Source: G963662675 sp963662675
Lineage (GTDB): Bacteria; Bacteroidota; Bacteroidia; Bacteroidales; Prolixibacteraceae
Length of the DNA stretch: 64,000 nucleotides
Direction of reading: 5' to 3'
Assembly: GCA_963662675.2 (NCBI GenBank)
Contig: CAXXHP010000001.1
Span: 186,001-250,000 of the forward strand
Of the stretch, positions 26,789 to 35,929 are shown piece after piece. The notes beneath the pieces were generated by a model. It did not search any database. It saw only the letters and a list, made by a program, of their open reading frames with translations, and was not told the origin of the DNA. How positions within the stretch are numbered: position 1 is the first letter of the stretch; every line of letters begins with the position of its first letter. Made by a program: the position numbers and the translations under genes.

Positions 26789-27623
26789 AATAAGTGAAGG
26801 TTGTCAACATTGTTATATGTACTTTTTAGACCGTATCCGTAATAAAAACGGTGCTGAAGTCTATCGGACGAAATCAGGTTTTACTTATCCACTCCATAAA
26901 AACAGGCAGGGGAAATATAAAATACAAAGCGGGGAGCTTATTCGTGTTTGTATGTCGTCTGATTTTTTTCTTGAAGAAGCAGATGAATGGAGGGCTGAAG
27001 CCTGGTCAATCATGAAGAAAAGGAGTGATGTAAAGTTTTTTCTATTAACAAAACGTCCTGAGCGAGTCGCTGAATGCTTGCCTGAAAACTGGAGAGACGG
27101 TTGGGAAAACATATTCTTCAACGTAAGCTGTGAAAACCAAAAACGGGCAGATGAGCGAATACCGCTTCTTTTGGATCTTCCGTTTAAGCACAAAGGGATT
27201 ATGACTGCACCAATAATTGGAGGAATAAGCATAGAAAAATATCTGGAGAGTGGACAAATAGAACAGGTAATTGCAGGTGGGGAAAATTATGATGGCGCAC
27301 GTCCTTGTAATTTTGATTGGATAAAATCTCTAAGGCAACAATGTGAGAAATACGATGTCACATTCTGTTTTATTGAAACGGGAACAAATTTCATTAAAGG
27401 AGAAAAAACTTACCGAATTCCGAAAAAGATCATTCAAAGCGAAATGGCTCATAAGTCAGGTGTTAATTTTATTGGAAAACCGGTCGAATTTAAATTAACC
27501 GATCAAATGGGATCACGCATTGAAAAAAGCAAACTCTATTGCCCCCAATATCGTTCGCAATGCAATAAATGTGGCGCAAAGCTTATCTGTAATGGATGTA
27601 GTAATTGTGGCAGATGTAGCTAA
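26751..27623 (+). CDS. DUF5131 (phage Gp37/Gp68-like), radical-SAM-like protein with Cys-rich tail
   Basis: A 290-residue protein. It opens with WNPWHGCTKISEGCQHCY: three cysteines, C11, C18 and C21 (C-x6-C-x2-C), a spacing typical of DUF5131, a family thought to be related to radical SAM enzymes. The middle has a TIM-barrel-like pattern (FLLTKRPERV, IFFNVSCENQ, QVIAGGENYDGARPC). Its last 27 residues carry seven cysteines (264-289), CNKCGAKLICNGCSNCGRC among them, suggesting a zinc or iron-sulfur cluster. It overlaps the SirTM gene by 38 bases in another frame. Function unknown; physical linkage suggests it is a partner or substrate of ADP-ribosylation. Confidence 0.82.
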   Translation: MHDIWNPWHGCTKISEGCQHCYMYFLDRIRNKNGAEVYRTKSGFTYPLHKNRQGKYKIQSGELIRVCMSSDFFLEEADEWRAEAWSIMKKRSDVKFFLLTKRPERVAECLPENWRDGWENIFFNVSCENQKRADERIPLLLDLPFKHKGIMTAPIIGGISIEKYLESGQIEQVIAGGENYDGARPCNFDWIKSLRQQCEKYDVTFCFIETGTNFIKGEKTYRIPKKIIQSEMAHKSGVNFIGKPVEFKLTDQMGSRIEKSKLYCPQYRSQCNKCGAKLICNGCSNCGRCS

Positions 27624-27745
27624 TTATTTGCGTAAAAAGGCAGTGAAACTTTATTCCCATATTTTCAAAGTCATTCAGATTAAGCTCTATATCCGTTCGG
27701 GAAAAATCAAATAACTTCTAAGTCGTGCTCCCTATATGTTTTATC

Positions 27746-28324
27746 TCACAACAATCCTGCTCTTACTCGGCTGAGCGATTCCGGGGTCATGAGCAGGTAT
27801 GAGGCAATATGGTTAACCGATGCCCGTTTGGCGGCATCTGGGTACTCCTCTAAAAACCGCTCATATCGCTCGCGCACGGTTTCGAATCTCCACGAATCTG
27901 CTTTTTGTTGTGATACGATTAGTGACCTTTCCAGAAACTTACGTAACAGTCGGGCTATTTTTGTCTGTGTCTCAGATAGTCTAATCAACTTTTCATAGGG
28001 CAGTAGATATACCACTCCGCTTTCGAGCACCTCAACTAATATTCTGGAACCTTCCTTTTTAAATAAGCTGGTAATGCAAAAAGCACCTTGCCCTTCACAT
28101 GCAAAATGTTCTGTAATATCCCGTCCGTCTTTATAATAAAACTGTCGCAACATTCCCGACTTAACCCAGTAGATATCCTTCGCAAGTTCGCCTTCTTTTA
28201 GTAATATATCACCTTTACTCACTTCTTTATGCTCTAATAACGAAGCTAGTAGTTCCAATTCTTTTTGGTCGAGCTTATAAATAGATTTGGATAGATTTGA
28301 TGCAATTTTTAATGCCTCTTTCAT
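27746..28324 (-). CDS. Crp/Fnr-family transcriptional regulator
   Basis: A 192-residue regulator: cyclic-nucleotide-type beta-barrel (KGDILLKEGELAKDIYWVKSG at about 40-60), a long dimer helix, and a C-terminal HTH (VNHIASYLLMTPESLSRVRAG). The HTH is compact, as in many Bacteroidota Crp/Fnr relatives. No FNR-type cysteine cluster is seen, so it is unlikely to sense oxygen through an iron-sulfur cluster. It is divergent from the GH3 gene at 28553, which it might regulate; this is only inferred from position. Confidence 0.85.
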   Translation of the reverse strand: MKEALKIASNLSKSIYKLDQKELELLASLLEHKEVSKGDILLKEGELAKDIYWVKSGMLRQFYYKDGRDITEHFACEGQGAFCITSLFKKEGSRILVEVLESGVVYLLPYEKLIRLSETQTKIARLLRKFLERSLIVSQQKADSWRFETVRERYERFLEEYPDAAKRASVNHIASYLLMTPESLSRVRAGLL

Positions 28325-28552
28325 ATCAATCGTGTAATGTTGCTAACAAAAATGTAAAGTTACTTTTTAGCTGAAATAAATTGGGTTGTCTACATTTTCT
28401 GATCTAAATCAGATGAGAAATTTAAGATTGAATATATTTTTGACTCCTTACTAGAAATAGAAAATCTCTTATTCGTTCTCTCTTTTATAAAAAATAGGGA
28501 ATAAAAGAAAACTGGAATTAAAGCATATAGTATTAACATTAGTATTGAAAAC

Positions 28553-30898
28553 ATGAAACAAAGAATTTTAGCAGTCAGCATTGTATTATTTCTGGCAGTA
28601 GCAGGGATGCCAATGTTTGCATTAGCACAAGACGCTCCTCAGCTTGGGAAAGAGTCTGTAGAGCAGGTTATTAATGCGATGACCATTGAAGAAAAAGCAC
28701 ATTTCCTTATTGGTACAGGTATGGCCGGAATGTCAGGGAATGACGCTGTAATTGGAGAAACTCAATCGATTGTTCCCGGAGCAGCAGGAACAACATTTCC
28801 TATTGAACGCTTAGGTATTCCGGCAATTGTTTTAGCCGATGGTCCTGCCGGACTTCGTATATCTCCAACTCGTGAAGGCGATGATAACACGTACTATTGC
28901 ACAGGTTTTCCTGTAGGTACAGTAATGGCCACAACATGGAACACGAAGCTTGTTGAAGAGGTTGGTAAGGCGATGGGTAACGAAGTGCTTGAATATGGTG
29001 CTGACGTACTTTTAGCACCCGCTTTAAATATTCAAAGAAATCCGTTAAATGGAAGAAACTTTGAATATTATTCAGAAGATCCTGTTGTATCAGGAAAAAT
29101 TGCAGCTGCAATGGTGAAAGGTATTCAAAGCAACGGAGTAGGGGTTTCACTTAAACACTTTGTTGCGAATAACCAGGAAACAAATCGTACGAATAATGAT
29201 TCACGAGTTTCGCCTAGAGCTTTGCGCGAACTTTACCTGAAAGGTTTTGAAATTGCAGTAAAAGAATCTGATCCATGGACTATAATGAGCTCTTACAACT
29301 ATCTGAATGGTACTTATACTTCAGAAAGTAAAGATCTGCTTACTACTGTGTTGAGAAATGAGTGGGGTTTTAATGGTTTAGTAATGACAGACTGGTTTGG
29401 TGGTAGCGATGCTGTAGCCCAAATTGAAGCCGGCAATGATTTATTACAACCTGGACGTCCTCAGCAATATGATGATATTGTTGCTGCGATGAAAAGTGGA
29501 CAGTTAGCTATGGAAGATGTTGACCTATGTGTTAACAGGGTGTTGGAGTTAGTTCTTCGTTCTCCACGTTTCAAAGGATATGAATATTCAAATAAGCCCG
29601 ATTTACAAGCACATGCTTCCATTACTAGACAGTCAGCAGCAGAGGGTATGGTCTTACTTGAAAATAAAAATGAAACACTTCCACTTGCAGCTTCGGTTAA
29701 AAAAGTGGCCACTTTTGGTATCACTTCTTATGATTTAATTGCCGGAGGAACTGGATCTGGAGATGTAAATAAAGCGTATACCATTTCTTTGATTGAAGGT
29801 TTAAAGAACGCTGGCTATAAAGTTAGTAACGATATAGTGAAGGCTTACACAAAGTATATGGAAGAAGAAGCCGCTAAGGTTGTTGAGGGAACAGACATGT
29901 TGTCGGCATTTTTACCCAAAGCCAGACCTGATGAATTTATTCCTTCTGGAACAATGTTGGCAAAAGCGGTTAAAAGTAATGATGTGGCCATTATCACCAT
30001 AGGTCGTACATCAGGAGAATTCTTAGACAGAAAGCTTGAAGGCGATTTTAATCTTACAGCAAATGAAGTCGAATTAATATCAGTAGTGAGTAAAGCCTTT
30101 CAAGAAGCTGGGAAAAGTGCAGTGGTTATCCTTAACATTGGTGGCGTTATCGAAACGAACAGTTGGAAATCAATGCCTGATGCCATTCTTTTAGCAGGTC
30201 AGGCAGGTCAGGAAGGTGGAAACACAATCGCTGATGCTCTATCTGGTAAAGTGAATCCTTCGGGAAAATTAACAGCCACTTATCCAGTTAATTTCGAGGA
30301 TCACTGGTCATCACAGAATTTTCCATCTAGTACTGGTGATCAAACTATAGATCTTAGTTCATTTGCCTCTTCTGCCGCAAATAAGTTGAAAAACGAAGTC
30401 AGGAATTATGACTATACAGTATATGCAGAGGATATTTATGTCGGATACAGATATTTTGACAAATATGAAGTGGCAGTTTCTTATCCTTTTGGATATGGTA
30501 CTTCATACACAACCTTTGAATACAGTAATGCAAAAATCAGCGAAAGCAATGGGGCGTACAGCGTTTCTGTAAGTGTGAAAAATACAGGTAAATATGCAGG
30601 TAAGGAAGTCGTTCAGCTTTATGTTGCTGCTCCTGAAAGCAAATATGCTGACAAGCCGCTAAAAGAGTTGAAAGCTTTTGCAAAAACAGCAGAACTTAAA
30701 CCAGGAGAAAGTGAAACAGTAACTCTTACATTCACTAAAGCCGATGTTGCTTCATTCAATACACTTGAATTGGCATGGATTACTGATGCTGGAAACTACA
30801 ACGCTTTAGTAGGTGCTTCATCTGCCGATATTAAAGCGGAATTACCATTCGTAATTAACGATACCGAATGGATGGAAAAAGTGAATCAAGCATTCTAA
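28553..30898 (+). CDS. GH3 family glycosidase (beta-glucosidase type)
   Basis: A 781-residue secreted enzyme: signal peptide ending ALAQ, GH3 N-terminal domain (EKAHFLIGTG, VLADGPAGLRI, SLKHFVANNQE), the catalytic nucleophile D280 in VMTDWFGG, GH3 C-terminal domain (TIGRTSGEFLDR and ILLAGQAGQEGGN), and a fibronectin type III-like domain at about 695-770 (VSVKNTGKYAGKEVVQLYV). Members hydrolyse beta-linked glucose or xylose from the non-reducing end of oligosaccharides. It probably acts in the periplasm or on the surface. A strong terminator follows. Confidence 0.93.
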   Translation: MKQRILAVSIVLFLAVAGMPMFALAQDAPQLGKESVEQVINAMTIEEKAHFLIGTGMAGMSGNDAVIGETQSIVPGAAGTTFPIERLGIPAIVLADGPAGLRISPTREGDDNTYYCTGFPVGTVMATTWNTKLVEEVGKAMGNEVLEYGADVLLAPALNIQRNPLNGRNFEYYSEDPVVSGKIAAAMVKGIQSNGVGVSLKHFVANNQETNRTNNDSRVSPRALRELYLKGFEIAVKESDPWTIMSSYNYLNGTYTSESKDLLTTVLRNEWGFNGLVMTDWFGGSDAVAQIEAGNDLLQPGRPQQYDDIVAAMKSGQLAMEDVDLCVNRVLELVLRSPRFKGYEYSNKPDLQAHASITRQSAAEGMVLLENKNETLPLAASVKKVATFGITSYDLIAGGTGSGDVNKAYTISLIEGLKNAGYKVSNDIVKAYTKYMEEEAAKVVEGTDMLSAFLPKARPDEFIPSGTMLAKAVKSNDVAIITIGRTSGEFLDRKLEGDFNLTANEVELISVVSKAFQEAGKSAVVILNIGGVIETNSWKSMPDAILLAGQAGQEGGNTIADALSGKVNPSGKLTATYPVNFEDHWSSQNFPSSTGDQTIDLSSFASSAANKLKNEVRNYDYTVYAEDIYVGYRYFDKYEVAVSYPFGYGTSYTTFEYSNAKISESNGAYSVSVSVKNTGKYAGKEVVQLYVAAPESKYADKPLKELKAFAKTAELKPGESETVTLTFTKADVASFNTLELAWITDAGNYNALVGASSADIKAELPFVINDTEWMEKVNQAF

Positions 30899-30924
30899 AA
30901 ACATGCTTTTTTGATCATCCTAAA

Positions 30925-30957
30925 AGAGAGTGCTAGAATTAGCACTCTTTTTTTTGT
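30925..30957 (+). terminator. Rho-independent terminator
   Basis: AGAGTGCT pairs with AGCACTCT across a 6-base loop and is followed by eight T. It ends the GH3 gene. Confidence 0.93.
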
Positions 30958-31171
30958 AAATGTCATTAAACACCATCCTTATATTGAATGTTATTAATCG
31001 GTGAGGATTATGGCGCGTGTTTTAGTTTGTTGTTAACAACGTTCATTTGGTTGTGAAAGTTGTCATCGCAAAGCCGGTCCATTGTTTTATTTTGTGTGAA
31101 GTCTACTTAATTTTGAAGAAGTCACCCCAACTTTATAAAACACCAATATTCTGAAAATTGAATGCATTTGT

Positions 31172-31789
31172 TTAATTCCGTTCAACCCATGAAAGAATAC
31201 CTTGCATTATCATTTCTATTGCGACAGAACCAACAAATAGTGCCGTTATTCTTCCTGCGAGATCAAAATATCTTTGTATTAATTTCTCGTTTTTGGTTCG
31301 CACTTTATCATGAGCGTATTTAAGAATAACGATAGTAACCAGACATAAAAATACGGCAAGAAAAATTGCAGCACAAGAAAAAAGAATATCGTTCCTTTTC
31401 CCAATGACAACACTTGCACTTATTGTTCCGGGGCCGATAAGAACTGGCATGGCTATAGCGCCAGCAATGTGCTTTGATTCTCCTCGAAGTAGCTCAAGGG
31501 CTGTTGGCCCTTTAAACACAAATTGAACACCAATAAGAAGAAAAATAACCCCACCGAATATCTGAAAAGAGGCAAACTCTACTTGGAAAACATTAGAGAA
31601 TATAGTGTCGCCAAGAATGGCAAAACAGCAAAACGTTATTGAGGATATTAATCCTGCTCGTATAAGCACACGCTGAAATTGATGTTGATCTAATTTTTGA
31701 ACAACATCAATTAAATAAACGATCACCAGGAATGGGTTCAATAGAACGAGAAGTAGTAGTGTAGATCTTAATAATTCACTCATAATCAA
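31172..31789 (-). CDS. MarC-family integral membrane protein
   Basis: A 205-residue protein with about six transmembrane helices. Signatures of the MarC/UPF0056 family are visible: LLVLLNPFLVIVYLIDVV at the start, RVLIRAGLISSITF, and PVLIGPGTISASVVIG in the middle. Function is unproven; MarC was once linked to multidrug resistance, which later work did not support. It sits alone between a terminator and the lytic transglycosylase gene on the other strand. Confidence 0.87.
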   Translation of the reverse strand: MIMSELLRSTLLLLVLLNPFLVIVYLIDVVQKLDQHQFQRVLIRAGLISSITFCCFAILGDTIFSNVFQVEFASFQIFGGVIFLLIGVQFVFKGPTALELLRGESKHIAGAIAMPVLIGPGTISASVVIGKRNDILFSCAAIFLAVFLCLVTIVILKYAHDKVRTKNEKLIQRYFDLAGRITALFVGSVAIEMIMQGILSWVERN

Positions 31790-32102
31790 TAAATGGGTTC
31801 AATATTTATGGGAGTTTTATATCACTGTGTAGCAGAATCATGACGATGTTCAAACATACTCAATTAATAATTCCCTACAAAACCCAACCCTTTGCTTGTA
31901 AGCCTAATCCCAATTGTTGCTAAGAATGCAACGCTACCGTATTGTGTGAAGATGTAGCTTACTGACATTATTACCTTGCTATCCAATTCATGGTTTCAAG
32001 TTTGGTTTACTTTTTGATCACATCAAAATAAACTATGCACTTAATTGAAAGCCTGCACTAAAACCACTATTTTTGCTAATTAATTTTTTTGAATGATTTT
32101 AT
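31790..32102. other. Intergenic region between divergent marC-like and transglycosylase genes
   Basis: Divergent promoter region of 313 bases. Apart from the promoter at 32045-32075 listed separately, no gene, repeat or hairpin of note is seen. Confidence 0.6.
32045..32075 (+). promoter_or_regulatory. Bacteroidota-type promoter of the transglycosylase/uvrA operon
   Basis: TTG at 32045-32047, a 20-base spacer, and TATTTTTG at 32068-32075 match the Bacteroidota consensus (TTTG, about 19-20 bases, TAnnTTTG). Transcription would begin near 32082, about 20 bases before the ATG at 32103. Confidence 0.6.
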
Positions 32103-33038
32103 ATGAAAAAGATATTTCTCCGTGTAATTTTGAGTTTTTCTTTTCTTTTATTGCTTGTTGTAGGGTTTCATTTTTTTGAATCGTCCACCCCTCCTGTGAA
32201 TAGAGATGAAAAACCTTCGGATCAGAATTTCTATACATCCGTCAATATTCCTGATAGTTTGAGTTTTGCGGGGGAACAAGTACCCCTTGAAAACTTTGAT
32301 GTGCTGGAAAGTCTGGATCGTGAGTTGTTAGTCAACAGTTATTTCCATTCCCAAACCATCCGTTACCTAAAAATGGCACCGCGCTTTTTCTCAATTATCG
32401 AACCCATATTAAAGGCAGACACAATCCCCGATGATTTTAAATATCTGGCGTTGGCCGAAAGCGGTTTTGATCCGAAGGTTGTTTCTTCAGCCGGAGCTGT
32501 TGGCTTTTGGCAATTTATGAAGGGTACAGCCGATGATTATGGATTAGAGATTAATAGTGAGGTTGATGAGCGTTACAACATGATAAAATCGACCTACGCT
32601 GCTTGTGAGTATTTGAAAGATTCCTATAAGAGATATGGGAACTGGACCATGGTTGCAGCGTCGTATAACGCAGGGCGCAATTTTATAACTCGCCAGATGG
32701 ATCGCCAACAAGAGTTTCGCTATTACGATCTTCTGTTGGGTGACGAAACCAGCCGTTATGTTTTTCGCATCCTTGCCTTAAAACTTATCATGGAAAATCC
32801 GGAGAAATATGGGTTCAAAATTGAGGACGATGAAAAATACCCGGTTTGGCATACAACTACCATAGAAATTAATACCTCGGTAAAAGATTTTTCTGCTTTT
32901 GCTAAGGCGCATGGCACTAACTATAAAATACTGAAAATGCTGAATCCCTGGTTACGCGAAGCTTCACTTACCAATTCTAAAGGGAAAACATATACCATTA
33001 TTTTGCCGGCTGAAGGATTTCGTACCAATACAAATTAA
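32103..33038 (+). CDS. Lytic transglycosylase (SLT/MltD type)
   Basis: A 311-residue envelope protein with an N-terminal membrane anchor or signal (residues 7-23). The lysozyme-like domain has the catalytic E119 in LALAESGF, the GAVGFWQFMKGTA motif and the AASYNAG loop, as in SLT-fold transglycosylases that cleave peptidoglycan with 1,6-anhydro product. A LysM-like segment is at the C-terminus (about 240-305), which would bind peptidoglycan. It overlaps uvrA by one base (TAATG), an arrangement that couples wall turnover and repair genes only by transcription. Confidence 0.9.
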   Translation: MKKIFLRVILSFSFLLLLVVGFHFFESSTPPVNRDEKPSDQNFYTSVNIPDSLSFAGEQVPLENFDVLESLDRELLVNSYFHSQTIRYLKMAPRFFSIIEPILKADTIPDDFKYLALAESGFDPKVVSSAGAVGFWQFMKGTADDYGLEINSEVDERYNMIKSTYAACEYLKDSYKRYGNWTMVAASYNAGRNFITRQMDRQQEFRYYDLLLGDETSRYVFRILALKLIMENPEKYGFKIEDDEKYPVWHTTTIEINTSVKDFSAFAKAHGTNYKILKMLNPWLREASLTNSKGKTYTIILPAEGFRTNTN

Positions 33039-35908
33039 TGAAGATGCAGGAAACAGAAGTTACAACGCTTAATGAGGAGCTGATTGACCAGGAAGATAAG
33101 ATTGTAGTACATGGTGCCAGAGTGCATAATCTTCAAAATATTGATGTTGAAATCCCAAGGAATAAGCTTACGGTAATTACCGGACTGAGTGGTAGTGGAA
33201 AATCATCATTGGCTTTTGATACGATTTATGCTGAAGGACAACGTCGTTACATTGAAACGTTTTCAGCGTATGCCCGTTCTTTCCTTGGAAATATGGAACG
33301 CCCGGATGTAGATAAAATCACAGGGCTGAGTCCGGTGATTTCAATTGAGCAAAAAACAACCAATAAAAATCCCCGATCTACAGTGGGTACTGTAACCGAA
33401 ATTTACGATTTTTTACGTTTGCTATTTGCCCGGGCAGCAGAAGCCTTTTCCTATGAAACGGGAGAGAAGATGGTAAAATATACCGATGACCAAATCCTGC
33501 AACTGATCACGGAGCAATTTGGGGGGAAACGAATCATGGTGATGGCACCTCTGGTGCGCGGAAGAAAAGGGCATTATCGGGAACTGTTTGAAAATACCCG
33601 AAAAAAAGGTTTTCTCTACGCACGTATTGATGGAGAAGTGCAGGAGATGAAACCCAACATGCGCCTTGATAGGTACAAAAACCACTTTATTGAGATCGTG
33701 ATTGATCGCTTACAAGTGGACGAGGCAAGCATGAAACGGCTTAAAGATTCGATACAGATGGCCATGAAGCAAGGTCATGGCGTTTGCCTTATAAAAGATG
33801 CAGATTCTGACAATTTGAAATTCTACAGCCGACAATTGATGTGTCCCTCAACGGGGATTTCATACAACGAGCCGGCTCCACATAATTTCTCTTTTAACTC
33901 ACCACAGGGGGCTTGTCCAAAATGCAATGGGTTAGGGCAGGTGGCTGAAATCGATATTGAGAAAATTATTCCCGAACCTGAAAAAAGCATTGGCAAAGGG
34001 GGCATAGCACCACTGGGTTCGCAGAAAAAGACACTCATCTTTTGGCAAATTGAAGCCTTGGGCGAAAAATATGGGTTCACGATGAAAACTCCGGTGAAAG
34101 ATATATCGGAAGAAGCACTAAATGTTGTTTTGTACGGAACGAGTGAACGGATTACATTGAAGAACTCACCGCTTGGTAGCTCGGTCAATTACATGATGTC
34201 GTATGAAGGAATCATCAAATATATTGATAGTCAGCGCGACGACAATCCATCTAAAACAGCCCAGAAATGGGCAAGTCAGTTTGTGAAAGAAAAGGTTTGT
34301 CCGGCATGTGGTGGGCATCGCTTGAAAAAGGAATCCCTTCATTTTAAAATTGACGAAAAGAATATTTCGGAGCTGGCTAAACTTGATATTGCAGAGCTTA
34401 AGGATTGGTTTATAGGACTTGAAGATCGTATTACTGATCGCCAGCGAAAAATTGGAACGGAAGTGATAAAGGAAATACGAACGCGTATTAGCTTTTTGTT
34501 GGATGTTGGATTGGAGTACCTGTCGTTGAACCGGGCTTCGGCAACCCTTTCAGGGGGTGAATCGCAGCGTATCAGATTAGCCACTCAAATTGGTTCGCAG
34601 TTGGTAAACGTACTGTATATTTTGGACGAGCCAAGTATTGGACTGCATCACCGTGATAATTTACGTTTGATAAATTCTCTTGAAAAATTGCGGGACACCG
34701 GAAATTCAGTAATCGTTGTTGAGCATGATAAAGATATGATGATGGCTGCCGACTATTTGGTCGACATGGGACCCTTTGCAGGACGCCATGGTGGTGAGAT
34801 AGTCGCTGCTGGCACACCGAATGAAGTTCTGATGGCAGGAACGCTTACGTCCAAGTATTTGACAGGGGAGCATTCTATTGCAACCCCAAAAACACGTCGG
34901 AAAGGAAATGGGAAAGAGATAAAATTATTGGGTTGCTGTGGTAATAACCTAAAAAATGTGAATGCATCATTTCCTTTGGGAAAGCTCATTTGTATTACCG
35001 GCGTTTCTGGAAGTGGTAAGTCCAGCTTAATAAATGGAACTTTACAGCCGATATTGAGCCAACATTTCTTCAAGTCATTAAAAGATCCTTTGGCGTTTGA
35101 GAAGATCAACGGATTGAAATATTTGGATAAAGTTGTTCAGGTAGATCAGTCGCCTTTAGGGCGAACACCTCGGTCAAATCCGGTTACTTACACCGGAATA
35201 TTTTCAGATATAAGAGCTTTATTTGCTCAACTCCCGGAGGCAAAAATTCGTGGATATAAACCTGGGCGTTTTTCTTTCAATGTAAAAGGAGGGCGTTGCG
35301 AGGAATGTCAGGGTGGTGGTTTGAAATCGATTGAGATGAATTTTCTCCCGGATGTTTACGTTCATTGTGATGTGTGTAACGGGAAGCGTTACAATCGCGA
35401 AACACTGGAAGTTCGATACAAGGGAAAATCGATTAGCGATGTGCTGAATATGACGATAAATCAAGGCGTAGAATTTTTTGAAAGTTTACCCTCAATAGCC
35501 CATAAGCTTAAAACATTGCAGGAAGTAGGTTTGGGATACATTACACTTGGACAGTCTTCAACAACCTTGTCGGGTGGCGAATCACAACGCGTAAAACTGG
35601 CTTCCGAATTATCGAAGAAAGATACCGGGAAAACCTTGTACATTTTAGACGAGCCTACTACCGGACTTCATTTTGAAGATATTCGTGTTTTACTAAGTGT
35701 GCTGAACAAACTGGTTGATAGGGGTAATACCGTTATTGTAATTGAACACAATATGGATGTGATAAAAGTGGCTGATCATATTATTGACCTTGGGCCAGAA
35801 GGAGGACGAGGTGGCGGAGAGATCCTATGTACAGGAACTCCCGAGGAAATTGTAAAAAACAAAAAATCGTATACGGCAAAGTATCTTAAAAAAGAACTAG
35901 ATTTATAA
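33038..35908 (+). CDS. uvrA: Excinuclease ABC subunit UvrA
   Basis: A 956-residue ATPase of nucleotide excision repair, the DNA damage sensor that loads UvrB. Two ABC modules are evident: Walker A GLSGSGKS starting at residue 49 and GVSGSGKS starting at 655, two LSGGESQR signatures, and two zinc sites (CPKCNG after CPSTG, and CEECQGGG/CDVCNGKRYN). Length is usual for the family. The ATG at 33038 overlaps the upstream stop; a second ATG two codons later (33044) could also be used. Confidence 0.97.
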   Translation: MKMQETEVTTLNEELIDQEDKIVVHGARVHNLQNIDVEIPRNKLTVITGLSGSGKSSLAFDTIYAEGQRRYIETFSAYARSFLGNMERPDVDKITGLSPVISIEQKTTNKNPRSTVGTVTEIYDFLRLLFARAAEAFSYETGEKMVKYTDDQILQLITEQFGGKRIMVMAPLVRGRKGHYRELFENTRKKGFLYARIDGEVQEMKPNMRLDRYKNHFIEIVIDRLQVDEASMKRLKDSIQMAMKQGHGVCLIKDADSDNLKFYSRQLMCPSTGISYNEPAPHNFSFNSPQGACPKCNGLGQVAEIDIEKIIPEPEKSIGKGGIAPLGSQKKTLIFWQIEALGEKYGFTMKTPVKDISEEALNVVLYGTSERITLKNSPLGSSVNYMMSYEGIIKYIDSQRDDNPSKTAQKWASQFVKEKVCPACGGHRLKKESLHFKIDEKNISELAKLDIAELKDWFIGLEDRITDRQRKIGTEVIKEIRTRISFLLDVGLEYLSLNRASATLSGGESQRIRLATQIGSQLVNVLYILDEPSIGLHHRDNLRLINSLEKLRDTGNSVIVVEHDKDMMMAADYLVDMGPFAGRHGGEIVAAGTPNEVLMAGTLTSKYLTGEHSIATPKTRRKGNGKEIKLLGCCGNNLKNVNASFPLGKLICITGVSGSGKSSLINGTLQPILSQHFFKSLKDPLAFEKINGLKYLDKVVQVDQSPLGRTPRSNPVTYTGIFSDIRALFAQLPEAKIRGYKPGRFSFNVKGGRCEECQGGGLKSIEMNFLPDVYVHCDVCNGKRYNRETLEVRYKGKSISDVLNMTINQGVEFFESLPSIAHKLKTLQEVGLGYITLGQSSTTLSGGESQRVKLASELSKKDTGKTLYILDEPTTGLHFEDIRVLLSVLNKLVDRGNTVIVIEHNMDVIKVADHIIDLGPEGGRGGGEILCTGTPEEIVKNKKSYTAKYLKKELDL

Positions 35909-35929
35909 CTCATTCCTCAAATAAAAGCG

